NCBI GenBank assembly: GCA_900545015.1
Contig: UQXJ01000007.1
Span: 1 to 64,000 of the forward strand
Length of the DNA: 64,000 bases
Direction of reading: 5' to 3'
Source: an uncultured Mollicutes bacterium
GTDB taxonomy: Bacteria > Bacillota_I > Bacilli_A > RFN20 > CAG-826
Below, piece by piece: positions 1 to 8,332 of this stretch. A model generated the notes under the pieces. The model searched no databases. It saw only the letters and a program-made list of their open reading frames with translations, and was not told where the DNA came from. Both the position numbers and the translations under genes were made by a program. Positions within the stretch are counted from its first letter, which is position 1, and each line of letters starts with the position of its first letter.

Positions 1-125
1 TTTTAACACCTACAATGTCTGTTGCTAGTAAACTTGAATACTTTATAAAAAGAGCGATTTCGACACCTGCAAAGTTACGATTTAGGACTTTTTATGGAAA
101 AAACACCGATGAAATCGATACTTAG
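1..125 (+). CDS. C-terminal tail of an unrecognised protein (cut by window edge)
   Basis: An open frame enters from the left edge and runs for 41 codons to a TAG at 123-125, ending in a basic stretch (AKLRFRTFYGKNTDEIDT). No family is recognisable from so short a tail. It converges on the comFC-like gene, whose stop lies only about 25 bases away, with no obvious terminator hairpin between them. The frame could be open by chance, but 41 stop-free codons in DNA this A+T-rich make a real gene end more likely than not. Confidence 0.45.
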   Translation, partial: LTPTMSVASKLEYFIKRAISTPAKLRFRTFYGKNTDEIDT

Positions 126-149
126 AGCACGCAACTGCAAAAAAGGATT

Positions 150-725
150 TTAAATCTTTTTATTTTCTAAACTAGTTTTATCTTTAAGCTTGATATATTT
201 TTTAATTTCTTTTCTTCCGTTAAATGTTTGATCACTTTGCTTATGATGTTCTGTTTTAAAAAGAATGTCTTTTTTTTCTAAGTTTAAAACACTAAATATC
301 TTTTCGACATGATTGTAGCCTCTCTTCTTATCATCTTCCTCAAAAGAAGGTATTCGAACCAAAGTATAGTTGTGGTAAAGGATTTCTAACACGTTTTTAA
401 TGTGCGCTAAAAACACAGGGTATAGTTCATAATCATCGCACCCTTTAAATTGAAAAATTAATTTTTTTAACTCTTCATCATATTCATAAATTCCAAGTGC
501 ATCATATCCATTCACTTTGAATTTAATAAATCTTAGTTTTAATTTTCTTTTACATTTAGGACAAATATAATTTTCATTTATAAAGTCACCCAAAGATGAT
601 GCAATAAACTCATTAAAACAAATCTTACAAACTTTCGTTGGCGTGTTTAATTGTTTCAATTGATTCAAGCATTTCTTTAGTTTTTCTTTTACCGATATAA
701 ATGATCTCTCCATCAGGTGCATCAT
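150..725 (-). CDS. comFC: ComFC-like protein, C-terminally truncated
   Basis: ComF-type protein of the competence/DNA-uptake locus, directly downstream of comFA. It has the N-terminal zinc-ribbon cysteines expected of ComFC (CKIC near residue 33, CPKC near residue 55) and the family's GYNHVEKI and KQSDQTFNGRKE segments in the middle. It stops at residue 191, immediately before the place where family members carry the PRPP-binding LVDDVxTTGxT motif. The bases after the stop do not encode that motif in any frame, so this looks like a true truncation and not a frameshift. The start is unresolved: the ATG at 725 would overlap comFA by 101 bases, and TTG codons at 668 or 659 are more plausible. 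It may be a pseudogene. Confidence 0.6.
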   Translation of the reverse strand: MMHLMERSFISVKEKLKKCLNQLKQLNTPTKVCKICFNEFIASSLGDFINENYICPKCKRKLKLRFIKFKVNGYDALGIYEYDEELKKLIFQFKGCDDYELYPVFLAHIKNVLEILYHNYTLVRIPSFEEDDKKRGYNHVEKIFSVLNLEKKDILFKTEHHKQSDQTFNGRKEIKKYIKLKDKTSLENKKI

Positions 726-1767
726 TTACCCTGCCTACTCTCCCAGAAATTTGAATTAATGCCGAGCTTGAATAAATTTCACTGTCGGCTTTAAAAATAA
801 TTACTTGTAGATCTTTTAAAGTTACGCCTCTTTCAAGAACCGCAGTAGTCACCAAATATTTATACTTTTTGGTCCTAAAATCATCGATTATTTGTTCTCT
901 ATCTTTTCTTTGAGAATGAACTAAAAACCCTTGTTTTGCAAAGTTTTTTAATAAAAAGTATACATTTTTGCAATCAAAAATTGTTGGAACAAATATTAAT
1001 AACGGTTTGCCTTTGTTTATGAATTCATTTGTTTTTTTAATCAAAAACCAATACGAAAAAATGCTTGGCATCACTTTAATTTTTGGAACAGGTATTGGTC
1101 TTCCATGATGCCTTTTAAATAAGGTTACCATTTTATTATTACCAGAATTAAATTCTTCAATTTCCTTCTTACTTGGTGTTGCACTCATTAAAATATAATG
1201 GCCTTTAATAGATCTTTTAAAAATATTGTTTAGAACTTCATTTCCTTTATAAGGAAAGGCATCAATTTCATCAAGAATTAATAAATCAAAATAGTTTTTA
1301 TACCTATAAAGTTGGTGTGTTGTTAAGCAAACTATGTCTCCAACTAGTAATGAATTATTTCCTCCATAAACGCAAGTTACTATGTAGCCCTTGAACGCAC
1401 TTTCCATTCTTTTTGCAAGTTCAATTACGACATCACGCCTAGGAATAGCAAATCCAACAGTTAATTTGTTTTTTAATGCATAGTCAATCACACGATAAAC
1501 GAGTTCTGTTTTTCCAGCTCCACAAACAGCATAAATTAAAGTGTTTTTTCCTTCTTTATAATTATTTAAAACCTCTTTTGAAACTCTGTCTTGATCCTCC
1601 GTTAAAGGATAATTTAAATGAAGAATACCTTTTCTATCATATTTAATTGAGTCTTTCTCTGCATTTTCTCCAATAAAAGATATGCATTTCCTGCAATAAG
1701 GAGAACCATTTCGATAACCAATATACTTAGGATCTTCATTTCCACAAAGTTCACAAACAAATTTAAT
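625..1767 (-). CDS. comFA: ComFA, DNA-uptake DEAD/DEAH-box helicase
   Basis: ATP-dependent helicase/translocase expected to pull single-stranded DNA through the competence channel on the cytoplasmic side. The frame gives about 380 residues: a four-cysteine zinc finger at the N-terminus (CELCG, then CRKC), Walker A CGAGKTE near residue 90, Walker B LDEID, an SAT motif (MSATPS) and helicase motif VI (QISGRVGR) near the end. No ATG, GTG or TTG lies between the in-frame TGA at 1783-1785 and the zinc finger. The first usable codon is ATT at 1767, placed 8 bases after a perfect AAGGAGG, so I take ATT as the start. Starting at GTG 1491 would remove both the zinc finger and Walker A. It is downstream of rpiB and upstream of the truncated comFC. 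Confidence 0.8.
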   Translation of the reverse strand: MKFVCELCGNEDPKYIGYRNGSPYCRKCISFIGENAEKDSIKYDRKGILHLNYPLTEDQDRVSKEVLNNYKEGKNTLIYAVCGAGKTELVYRVIDYALKNKLTVGFAIPRRDVVIELAKRMESAFKGYIVTCVYGGNNSLLVGDIVCLTTHQLYRYKNYFDLLILDEIDAFPYKGNEVLNNIFKRSIKGHYILMSATPSKKEIEEFNSGNNKMVTLFKRHHGRPIPVPKIKVMPSIFSYWFLIKKTNEFINKGKPLLIFVPTIFDCKNVYFLLKNFAKQGFLVHSQRKDREQIIDDFRTKKYKYLVTTAVLERGVTLKDLQVIIFKADSEIYSSSALIQISGRVGRVNDAPDGEIIYIGKRKTKEMLESIETIKHANESL

Positions 1768-1770
1768 AGA

Positions 1771-1808
1771 AAAAACCTCCTTTCATATAAGTACGACAGG
1801 AGGTTTTC
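1771..1808 (-). terminator. Terminator hairpin of rpiB that contains the comFA Shine-Dalgarno
   Basis: On the minus strand AAAACCTCCT and AGGAGGTTTT form a perfect 10-bp stem around a 16-base loop, followed by a T run: an intrinsic terminator 30 bases after rpiB. The 3' arm is also the AGGAGG that precedes the ATT start of comFA, so in any read-through RNA the ribosome-binding site would be base-paired. Seen directly; the regulatory meaning is inference. Confidence 0.7.
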
Positions 1809-1837
1809 AAATTTTTTTAAAAAATCTTAAATGTTTT

Positions 1838-2278
1838 TTATTTATTTTCAAAATTTTTAATTGTATCTACTCTAACGCAGTGTCTACCACCAGCAAATTC
1901 TGAATTTAAAAAGATATCAACCCTTTTCAAAACATCTTCAATGCTCATATATAAAGCGCCAAATGAAATCATGTTTGCATCATTATGCTCTTTGATTAAT
2001 TTTGATACCACATCATCATAGCCAAGGCCACATCTAATTCCTTTTACTTTATTTGCAGCCATCATTACGCCTTCGCCACTACTACAAACAAGAATCCCTT
2101 CATCTGCTTCATGATTTGCAACTTTTTGAGCTGCATCTAATGCAAATTCAGCATAATTGCATGAATCTTTTGAAAAAGTTCCGCAATCTATAACTTCATA
2201 TCCTTCATTAATTAAATGTTGTTTAATAATTTCTTTATAATCATATCCACCATGATCACATCCTAATGCAATTTTCAT
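1838..2278 (-). CDS. rpiB: Ribose-5-phosphate isomerase B (RpiB/LacAB family)
   Basis: Interconverts ribose 5-phosphate and ribulose 5-phosphate in the cytosol (non-oxidative pentose phosphate pathway). At 146 residues it is full length, starting with the typical MKIALGCDHGG and carrying the catalytic-cysteine loop (ILVCSSGEG), the AANKVKGIRC segment, HNDAN with the active-site histidine, and GGRH near the end. The usual CGTGxG loop reads CSSGEG here, which is within LacAB/RpiB family variation, so another aldose-ketose isomerase is possible. Its ATG overlaps the tsaC stop by one base (TAATG), so the two are translationally coupled. Confidence 0.9.
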   Translation of the reverse strand: MKIALGCDHGGYDYKEIIKQHLINEGYEVIDCGTFSKDSCNYAEFALDAAQKVANHEADEGILVCSSGEGVMMAANKVKGIRCGLGYDDVVSKLIKEHNDANMISFGALYMSIEDVLKRVDIFLNSEFAGGRHCVRVDTIKNFENK

Positions 2279-2880
2279 TATTTAATAGCCTCCATAATTT
2301 GTTCTTTTGAGATAGGTCCTTCTCTTAATATTGTAACTTCATTTCCATCAATTTTTATAACTGTGGAAGGAGATAATTTATTACACACACCCTCAACTAC
2401 ACCATCAATCTCGTTATTGAAATATTTAATAACTTCTTTATCGGTTAAAGCAGGGGCTTCGTTTGAAGGATTTGCACTTGGAACTAAAAGTGCACTACCT
2501 ATTTTATCAATCATTTTTAATACAAATTCATCATCAGGAATTCTAAATCCAATAAATCCACTCTTCAAATCTAAATATGATGAAACGTTTTCTTTTGCTT
2601 TGGTAACAATTGTTATAGGTCCTGGCATAAATGCTTTTACTACTTTTTTAGTTGTTTCGTTTATTTCAACATAATTTTCAACTTGTTCAATTTTAGAGCA
2701 CATCATCGTAAATGGTTTATTTGGAGGTCTCTTTTTTGTTTCAACAAGTCTATTAAAAGCAACTTCACTATTAGAAATAACTCCAAGTCCAAATACAGTT
2801 TCAGTAGGAAACGCAAGTATTCCACCACGAATAAGAATTTTTTCACATTCATTAATATCTTTTTTAGTTAAGTATTCCAT
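2278..2880 (-). CDS. tsaC: L-threonylcarbamoyladenylate synthase (TsaC/YwlC, Sua5 family)
   Basis: Makes threonylcarbamoyl-AMP from threonine, bicarbonate and ATP, the first step of the t6A37 modification of ANN-decoding tRNAs. The 200-residue protein is a single YrdC-type domain: FPTETVFGLG near the N-terminus, KKRPPNKPFTMM, a PGPITIV segment, GFRIPDD, PSANPS and a C-terminal STVIKI...ILREGPI. It lacks the extra Sua5 C-terminal domain. It overlaps the 3' end of prmC by 17 bases and sits in the common Bacillota order prfA-prmC-tsaC-rpiB. Confidence 0.95.
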   Translation of the reverse strand: MEYLTKKDINECEKILIRGGILAFPTETVFGLGVISNSEVAFNRLVETKKRPPNKPFTMMCSKIEQVENYVEINETTKKVVKAFMPGPITIVTKAKENVSSYLDLKSGFIGFRIPDDEFVLKMIDKIGSALLVPSANPSNEAPALTDKEVIKYFNNEIDGVVEGVCNKLSPSTVIKIDGNEVTILREGPISKEQIMEAIK

Positions 2881-3742
2881 TTTTATATCCTCGTATTATA
2901 AAAAGGTATCTTGTCAAACCATAAATATCTTTTACAAATTTATATTGTATATTTTCATTTTTAAAATATAAAGAAATTAAGGTTTTTATTTTTTCTTCTT
3001 GGTCATAATTTATTTCAAAAGCCATAATCGCATCTTTATTTAAAAATAATTTATGGCACTTGAAAAAGTATTCATAAAATGTTGTTCCATCTTCAACATA
3101 AACCGCATTCATTGGTTCATATCTTTTAACTTTTTCTTCAATGTCATTTTTATTTTCAACATAAGGTGGGTTAGAAACAAAAACATCAAATTTTTTATTA
3201 AGTTTTAAAATTGGCTCAAGTTTATCTCCAACAAACAAATGAATATTTAAGTTATTATTTTTCGCATTTAATTTTGCAACTTCAATTGCATCACTAGAAA
3301 TATCAGAAGTATATACTGAAGCATCAAAAAATTCTTTTTTATAGCTTAAAGCAATGCAACCAGAACCAGTACAAATCTCTAACATGTTTTTATAATTTAA
3401 ATTGTTCTCTTTTATATATTTAAATAGATTAAGCATTAAGCCTTCAGTTTCAGGCCTAGGGATTAAAACTCTTTTATCAACATATAATAATAGCGATAAA
3501 AAAGGTGCTTCATTTATAACATATTGAATTGGTTCTCCGTCAATTATTTTATTAAGGTTTTCGTAAAATAATTGTGGTTTTGCAAGGTTTTCATTAAAAT
3601 TTAATACTAATTCCGTATAATCTTTATAGGAATTTGCATTTTCTAAAAGAAGATATATCTCACTATCAGATATATCTTTTTTAGCTTCATTTATAATTTT
3701 TTTAGCTTCATAAAAAGCATCAATATTTTTAATTGATACCAT
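2864..3742 (-). CDS. prmC: Release-factor glutamine N5-methyltransferase PrmC/HemK
   Basis: SAM-dependent enzyme that methylates the glutamine of the GGQ motif in release factors; its likely substrate RF1 is encoded immediately upstream. About 292 residues: a helical N-terminal domain, RPETEGL before the methyltransferase domain, the SAM loop EICTGSGCIAL, and the catalytic NPPYV. I chose ATG 3742, which has GGA seven bases upstream, over the TTG at 3757. The gene overlaps the prfA end by 14 bases. Confidence 0.95.
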   Translation of the reverse strand: MVSIKNIDAFYEAKKIINEAKKDISDSEIYLLLENANSYKDYTELVLNFNENLAKPQLFYENLNKIIDGEPIQYVINEAPFLSLLLYVDKRVLIPRPETEGLMLNLFKYIKENNLNYKNMLEICTGSGCIALSYKKEFFDASVYTSDISSDAIEVAKLNAKNNNLNIHLFVGDKLEPILKLNKKFDVFVSNPPYVENKNDIEEKVKRYEPMNAVYVEDGTTFYEYFFKCHKLFLNKDAIMAFEINYDQEEKIKTLISLYFKNENIQYKFVKDIYGLTRYLFIIRGYKNGILN

Positions 3743-4814
3743 CTTTATTTCCAGCAATTTTTTGTTCTTGATCGTAATTAATTAAAGCATCAATAATAGG
3801 ATCTAAATCACCATTCATAATTCTATCAAGTTGTTGAATTGTAAAACCAATTCTATGATCTGTAACTCTACTTTGTGGATAGTTATAGGTTCTAATTTTT
3901 TCGTTTCTATCACCACTACCAATTTTACTTCTATATTGTGCTTCGGTTTTAGCTTTCTTTTCTTCTTCAGCTTGAGCTAATTTACTTGCAAGCATTTGTA
4001 AACAAATTTCATGGTTTTGAATTTGGCTCTTTTCAGTTTGACAGCTAACAACAATTCCTGTTGGAATATGTGTAATTCTAACTGCAGATTCAGTTTTGTT
4101 AACGTTTTGTCCACCAGCACCTTGAGATCTATATCTATCAACTTTTAGATCTGCTGGGTTGATGTTAACTTCGTTCGTTTCAACTTGAGGCATAACAACA
4201 ACTGTTGCTGTTGAAGTATGGATACGTCCATTTGCTTCTGTCTTAGGAACTCTTTGGACTCTATGGACACCACTTTCAAATTTTAATCTTGAATAAGCAT
4301 CATCTCCACTAACAACAAATTGAACATAAGAATAGCCACCAAGTCCTGTAGGTGATTCATCAATAATTCTTACTTTCCAGCCCTTTGTTTCGCAGTATCT
4401 CACATACATTCTGAACAAATCACCAGCAAATAGGTTAGCTTCATCTCCACCAACTGCACCTTTGATTTCAAAAATAATGTCTTTTCCATCATTTGGATCT
4501 CTTGGCAATAATAAAACTCTTAATTCTTCTTCAACGCTTTCTTCAAGTGCTTCATTTTTCTTAAGTTCTTCTTTACCCATTTGAGCGATTTCAGGATCTT
4601 TATCGCTACACATCAATAAAGCATCATTTTTATTTTGATCGGCATATTCCCATTCACCGAATTTTTCTACTATTGGTTCAAGTTGACTTCTTTCTTTATT
4701 TAATTTCTTAAATAAATTCATATCGTTAGTTGTTTCAGGGAGTAATAAAAGGTTATCAATTTCTTCTATTCTTTTGCGGCTTGTTACCAATCTATCATGC
4801 ATGTTCTTATCCAT
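3729..4814 (-). CDS. prfA: Peptide chain release factor 1
   Basis: Recognises UAA/UAG stops and triggers peptide release. At 361 residues it has the normal RF1 length, with the GAGGQNVNKTES catalytic loop and a codon-recognition tripeptide P-K-T in RVPKTEANGR, where E. coli has P-A-T. That PxT form marks it as RF1 and not RF2. It heads the prfA-prmC-tsaC-rpiB operon; a GAGGAGAGG ribosome site and a -10-like TATAAT (4841-4846, minus strand) lie upstream. RF2 is not in this window, but TGA stops in neighbouring genes show it must exist elsewhere. Confidence 0.97.
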   Translation of the reverse strand: MDKNMHDRLVTSRKRIEEIDNLLLLPETTNDMNLFKKLNKERSQLEPIVEKFGEWEYADQNKNDALLMCSDKDPEIAQMGKEELKKNEALEESVEEELRVLLLPRDPNDGKDIIFEIKGAVGGDEANLFAGDLFRMYVRYCETKGWKVRIIDESPTGLGGYSYVQFVVSGDDAYSRLKFESGVHRVQRVPKTEANGRIHTSTATVVVMPQVETNEVNINPADLKVDRYRSQGAGGQNVNKTESAVRITHIPTGIVVSCQTEKSQIQNHEICLQMLASKLAQAEEEKKAKTEAQYRSKIGSGDRNEKIRTYNYPQSRVTDHRIGFTIQQLDRIMNGDLDPIIDALINYDQEQKIAGNKDGIN

Positions 4815-5085
4815 AATTTCTACCTCTCCTCTAGCAAAAAATTATACATAAATAATTAGCCTTTTTAAACAATTAAAACTCTTAAAAAAGATGATAAAAA
4901 TTTAAATAAGACTAACTTTGTATAAAAAATTTCTTTTTTCCTTATTATATATATAATAAATCTCCAAAATTTCAACTTATTTAATACAGCGACTGTCACA
5001 CAAGATCTTTTTAGTGATTTTTATAGTTTTAATTCGTGTTTATAGGTTGCTTACTTTCGTGTATAATTTAGAAAGGAATTTATTT
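4815..5085. other. Divergent intergenic region prfA/dnaX
   Basis: 271 bases with promoter elements for both directions: TATAAT on the minus strand (4841-4846) for prfA and TATAAT on the plus strand (5062-5067) 18 bases before the dnaX start, both without a convincing -35. An all-A/T 18-bp palindrome lies at 4942-4959. The SRP RNA and tRNA-Ser genes that precede dnaX in some Bacilli were looked for and not seen. Confidence 0.5.
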
Positions 5086-6771
5086 ATGTCGTATCAAGCA
5101 CTTTATAGAAAATATAGAAGTAAAAACTTCGATGAATTAGTCGGACAAGATGCAATTAAGCAAACTTTAACTAATTCTTTAAAATTAGGTAAAATTTCTC
5201 ATGCATATCTATTTAGCGGACCTAGAGGAACAGGAAAAACTAGTGTTGCTAGACTATTCGCTAAAGCTTTAAACTGTAAAAAAGGACTTGGTGAGATTTG
5301 CAATGAATGCGATAACTGTCTTGAAATAAATTCAGGTAGCAATCCAGATGTAGTTGAAATCGATGCTGCTAGCAATAGTGGTGTTGATGAAGTTAGAAAT
5401 CTTATTGATAAAGTAAAGTACGCTCCAATCAACGGAAGATATAAAGTCTATATTATTGACGAAGTTCATATGATGACAAATAGTGCATTCAATGCATTAT
5501 TAAAAACACTTGAAGAACCACCAAGTTATATAGTTTTTATTCTTTGCACAACTGAACCTTATAAACTTCTTCCTACTATTTTAAGTAGGTGCCAAAGATA
5601 TGATTTTAAAAAAATCGATGATGAAGATTTAAAGAAATTACTAACTAGAGTTTTATTAAATGAAGGTGTCACTTGTTCAAATGAAGCTCTTAATTTAATT
5701 GTTGAATTAGCAAATGGTGGAGCAAGAGACTCGCTTTCAATTCTTGATCAAGTTATTTCTTTTTGTGGAAATGATATTAACACCGAAGACATTATCAAAA
5801 TGTTTGGTTTAACAACAAACAAAGAGAAAATTAATCTCTTTGAACTCATCAAAAATAAAAATACATACAAAGTTATTCAAACTTATGACAACTTCGTTTC
5901 AAGAAACGTTGATGTATCTCGTTTTATAAATGAAACATTAAATTTATTAAAAGATGGATTAATTTATTTAGAAACAAGAGATAAAAATTTAATCATTTCA
6001 AGTTCAGAAGATGACGCAAAATCAATTATGATGATGTTTAATTCATCTGAATTAATGTACTTCATTGACACATTACTCAAGTGTCAGCAAGAAATGAAAA
6101 CGACAAATAACCCAAATTTCTTATTTGAAATTTATCTCTTAAAATTACTAGAAATTAAACCTAAAGCATGTGTAGTTGAGCCTCAAATTGTTTCTCAAAA
6201 GCCTGCAATTTCTAGTGATAGCATCATCAAAAACCCTGCAAAAGTCGATTATTTTCAAGAAAATAAGCCAGTTCAATCACAAGTTAAACCTGTTGTCGAA
6301 CCTCAAAAAGTTCAACCAGAATTTAAGATTAGCGCTAGCAATTCTTTGCCTACTATCGCATACGATGGAGATGCAAATGAGTTAAAAATTGATCAACTTA
6401 TAAACTTAACAATCATTGCAAACAAAGATGAAAAGCGAATGCTTATTTCTAGACGGGATTCATTAAAAACTCTTTTAAATAGTCCAGCTGATGGTCCTTA
6501 TGCTTCTTTACTTCTTGATTCAAAACCATACATACTTACAAATTATAATTTAATTTTAGTTTGTGATACAAAGTTACCAGCAAAGAAAATAAACATTAAA
6601 TCCAACCAAGAAGGACTTCAAAAAATAGTTAAAAAACTATTAGGTAGAACAGTTTCAATTTATGCATTAAATAGAGATGACTCTACCCAGTTAGTTAAAA
6701 CATATTCAAACCTTGGTGAAATTAATAAGTTGCCAAATAAGAAAGATATACAAGATTCAAAGTTAATTTAG
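5086..6771 (+). CDS. dnaX: DNA polymerase III subunit gamma/tau
   Basis: Clamp-loader ATPase that loads DnaN and couples the polymerases at the fork. An upstream in-frame ATG exists at 5014, but family members begin MSYQALYRKYR, which here is the ATG at 5086 preceded by AAAGGA; that gives 561 residues. Visible: Walker A GPRGTGKTS near residue 45, a four-cysteine zinc site (CKKG...CNECDNC), Walker B IDEVHMM, the sensor/arginine region SRCQRYDFKK, then a proline/glutamine-rich linker near residues 370-430 and a tau-like C-terminal domain. First gene of a run with ybaB, recR, tmk, holB, ricT and rsmI. Confidence 0.96.
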   Translation: MSYQALYRKYRSKNFDELVGQDAIKQTLTNSLKLGKISHAYLFSGPRGTGKTSVARLFAKALNCKKGLGEICNECDNCLEINSGSNPDVVEIDAASNSGVDEVRNLIDKVKYAPINGRYKVYIIDEVHMMTNSAFNALLKTLEEPPSYIVFILCTTEPYKLLPTILSRCQRYDFKKIDDEDLKKLLTRVLLNEGVTCSNEALNLIVELANGGARDSLSILDQVISFCGNDINTEDIIKMFGLTTNKEKINLFELIKNKNTYKVIQTYDNFVSRNVDVSRFINETLNLLKDGLIYLETRDKNLIISSSEDDAKSIMMMFNSSELMYFIDTLLKCQQEMKTTNNPNFLFEIYLLKLLEIKPKACVVEPQIVSQKPAISSDSIIKNPAKVDYFQENKPVQSQVKPVVEPQKVQPEFKISASNSLPTIAYDGDANELKIDQLINLTIIANKDEKRMLISRRDSLKTLLNSPADGPYASLLLDSKPYILTNYNLILVCDTKLPAKKINIKSNQEGLQKIVKKLLGRTVSIYALNRDDSTQLVKTYSNLGEINKLPNKKDIQDSKLI

Positions 6772-6783
6772 GAGGAAATTATT

Positions 6784-7089
6784 ATGAATATGCAACAAAT
6801 TGTCCAACAAATGACAAAAATGCAAAGACTTTATGAAAAAGAACACAAGCAAATTGAAGATAAAGAATATGAGTTTGTCGCTAATGGTGTTGTTAAAGTC
6901 GTTTTAAAAGGAAATTATGAATTAGTTTCAATTGAATTTATCGATAAAGATGCTGTTAAAGAAGATCCAGAAATGGTTGAAGATATGATTAAAATCGCTT
7001 ATAACGGATGTAAAGAACAAATCGAGAGTGATGAACAAGCTCTCGCTGATAAATTTAAGAAAACCGCTGGTGGAGGAATGATGTTTTAA
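6784..7089 (+). CDS. ybaB: YbaB/EbfC nucleoid-associated protein
   Basis: Small (101-residue) DNA-binding dimer of the YbaB/EbfC family. It starts with an N-terminal helix rich in Q, M and K (MNMQQIVQQMTKMQRLYEK), followed by a VKVVLKGNYELVSIEF strand pair and an acidic helix, and ends in the usual glycine-rich GGGMMF. A perfect AGGAGG precedes it 12 bases after dnaX, and its stop overlaps the recR start (TAATG). The dnaX-ybaB-recR order is one of the most conserved in bacteria and supports the assignment. Confidence 0.95.
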   Translation: MNMQQIVQQMTKMQRLYEKEHKQIEDKEYEFVANGVVKVVLKGNYELVSIEFIDKDAVKEDPEMVEDMIKIAYNGCKEQIESDEQALADKFKKTAGGGMMF

Positions 7090-7706
7090 TGAAAGAACTG
7101 GAAGCTATTCAAAAGCTAACAGATTCTTTTTCTTTATTTCCCTCAGTAGGATTTAAAAGTGCGGAACGTATGGCATACGCGCTTTTGGATATGTCTCAAG
7201 ACGAAGTAAAGTTACTTTTAAAAAATATTGAGGAAGTTAAAACAAAAATCCATCCTTGCCCTGTTTGCGGTCTTTTAACTGAGGATGAAAAATGTTCAAT
7301 TTGTTCAAGTGAAGATAGAGATCATTCTACTTGTATTGTTCTTGCTTCTCCAAAAGATGTTTTGTCTTTTGAAAAACTCGGAACATATAATGGTGTTTAT
7401 CATATACTTGGTGGATTAATTAGTCCTAGTAAAAATATAGGACCTGAAAGCTTAAAAATTGATGAATTAATTGCTCGTATCGATAAAGAACATATTGAAG
7501 AATTAATTATTGCAACAAATGGAACTCCCGAAGGTGAAATTACCGCTCTTTATTTAGCAAGAATTTTATCTAATAAAAATGTAAAAATTACAAGAATTGG
7601 TTATGGTATGCCAATCGGTGCGTCATTTGAATACATTGATCCATTAACAATAGAAAAAGCACTTAAATCACGTACTAATATTAATAGCAAAAAGGAGAAA
7701 TACTAA
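7089..7706 (+). CDS. recR: Recombination mediator RecR
   Basis: RecFOR-pathway protein that helps load RecA on gapped DNA and acts with RecF, which is encoded near the right end of this window. 205 residues: a helix-hairpin-helix start (FSLFPSVGFKSAERMAYALL), a C4 zinc finger (CPVCG...CSICSS near residues 57-75), a Toprim domain (CIVLASPKDVLSFEK) and a C-terminal Walker-B-like segment. It is linked by one-base overlaps to ybaB upstream and tmk downstream. Confidence 0.96.
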   Translation: MKELEAIQKLTDSFSLFPSVGFKSAERMAYALLDMSQDEVKLLLKNIEEVKTKIHPCPVCGLLTEDEKCSICSSEDRDHSTCIVLASPKDVLSFEKLGTYNGVYHILGGLISPSKNIGPESLKIDELIARIDKEHIEELIIATNGTPEGEITALYLARILSNKNVKITRIGYGMPIGASFEYIDPLTIEKALKSRTNINSKKEKY

Positions 7707-8332
7707 TGTTTATCACATTTGAAGGCCCAGATGGCAGCGGTAAATCAACCGTTATCAAGAAAGTTTACGAAAAATTAATTAATGATGGTTATCCAATCGT
7801 TTTAACTCGTGAACCAGGCGGTACTCCTATTGCTGAAAAAATTAGAAATGTCATTTTGGATAATGATAATACAGCACTCGATGCTAGAACTGAAGCTCTT
7901 CTTTATGCTGCAAGTAGAAGGCAACACCTTGTTGAAAAAATATGGCCAGCATTAAGAGAAGGCAAAATTGTTCTTTGTGATAGATTTTTAGATTCTAGCC
8001 TTGCTTATCAAGGTGGTGGAAGACATCTAGGAATTGAAAATGTTTTAAATGTAAATCTTTTTGCAACAGAAAATACATATCCAGATTTAACTCTTTTCTT
8101 TAATATTTCTCCTGAAGAAGGATTAAAAAGAGTATCTGCAGATAAAAAAAGAGTCGCTGATAGATTAGATAATGAAAACGAAAATTTCCATCATGATGTT
8201 TATAATGCGTTTTTAAAAGTTGTTAATGATAATAAAAATAGAATCGTTGTAATTGACGCAACTAAATCAGTTGATGAAGTTGTCGACTCAGCATATAAAA
8301 TTATTAAAGATAAATTAAATGGATTACGCTAA
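7706..8332 (+). CDS. tmk: Thymidylate kinase
   Basis: Phosphorylates dTMP to dTDP. 208 residues, full length: P-loop FEGPDGSGKST at the N-terminus, the DR(E)PGG substrate motif as TREPGGTPIAEKIR, the DRFLDSSLAYQGGGR segment, and a LID region with KKRVADRLD. Its end overlaps holB by 14 bases. Placement between recR and holB matches the Bacillus recR-tmk-holB order after loss of the intervening genes. Confidence 0.96.
   Translation: MFITFEGPDGSGKSTVIKKVYEKLINDGYPIVLTREPGGTPIAEKIRNVILDNDNTALDARTEALLYAASRRQHLVEKIWPALREGKIVLCDRFLDSSLAYQGGGRHLGIENVLNVNLFATENTYPDLTLFFNISPEEGLKRVSADKKRVADRLDNENENFHHDVYNAFLKVVNDNKNRIVVIDATKSVDEVVDSAYKIIKDKLNGLR

Noticed and set aside
150..170. Frameshift as the explanation for short ComFC
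   Set aside because: All three frames downstream of the stop were read; none encodes the PRPP motif before new stops.
1491..1767. GTG at 1491 as the comFA start
   Set aside because: It would discard an intact zinc finger and Walker A motif encoded in the same frame upstream.
4942..4959. 18-bp all-A/T palindrome between prfA and dnaX as an operator
   Set aside because: Pure A/T palindromes are expected by chance in this composition and it overlaps no promoter element convincingly.
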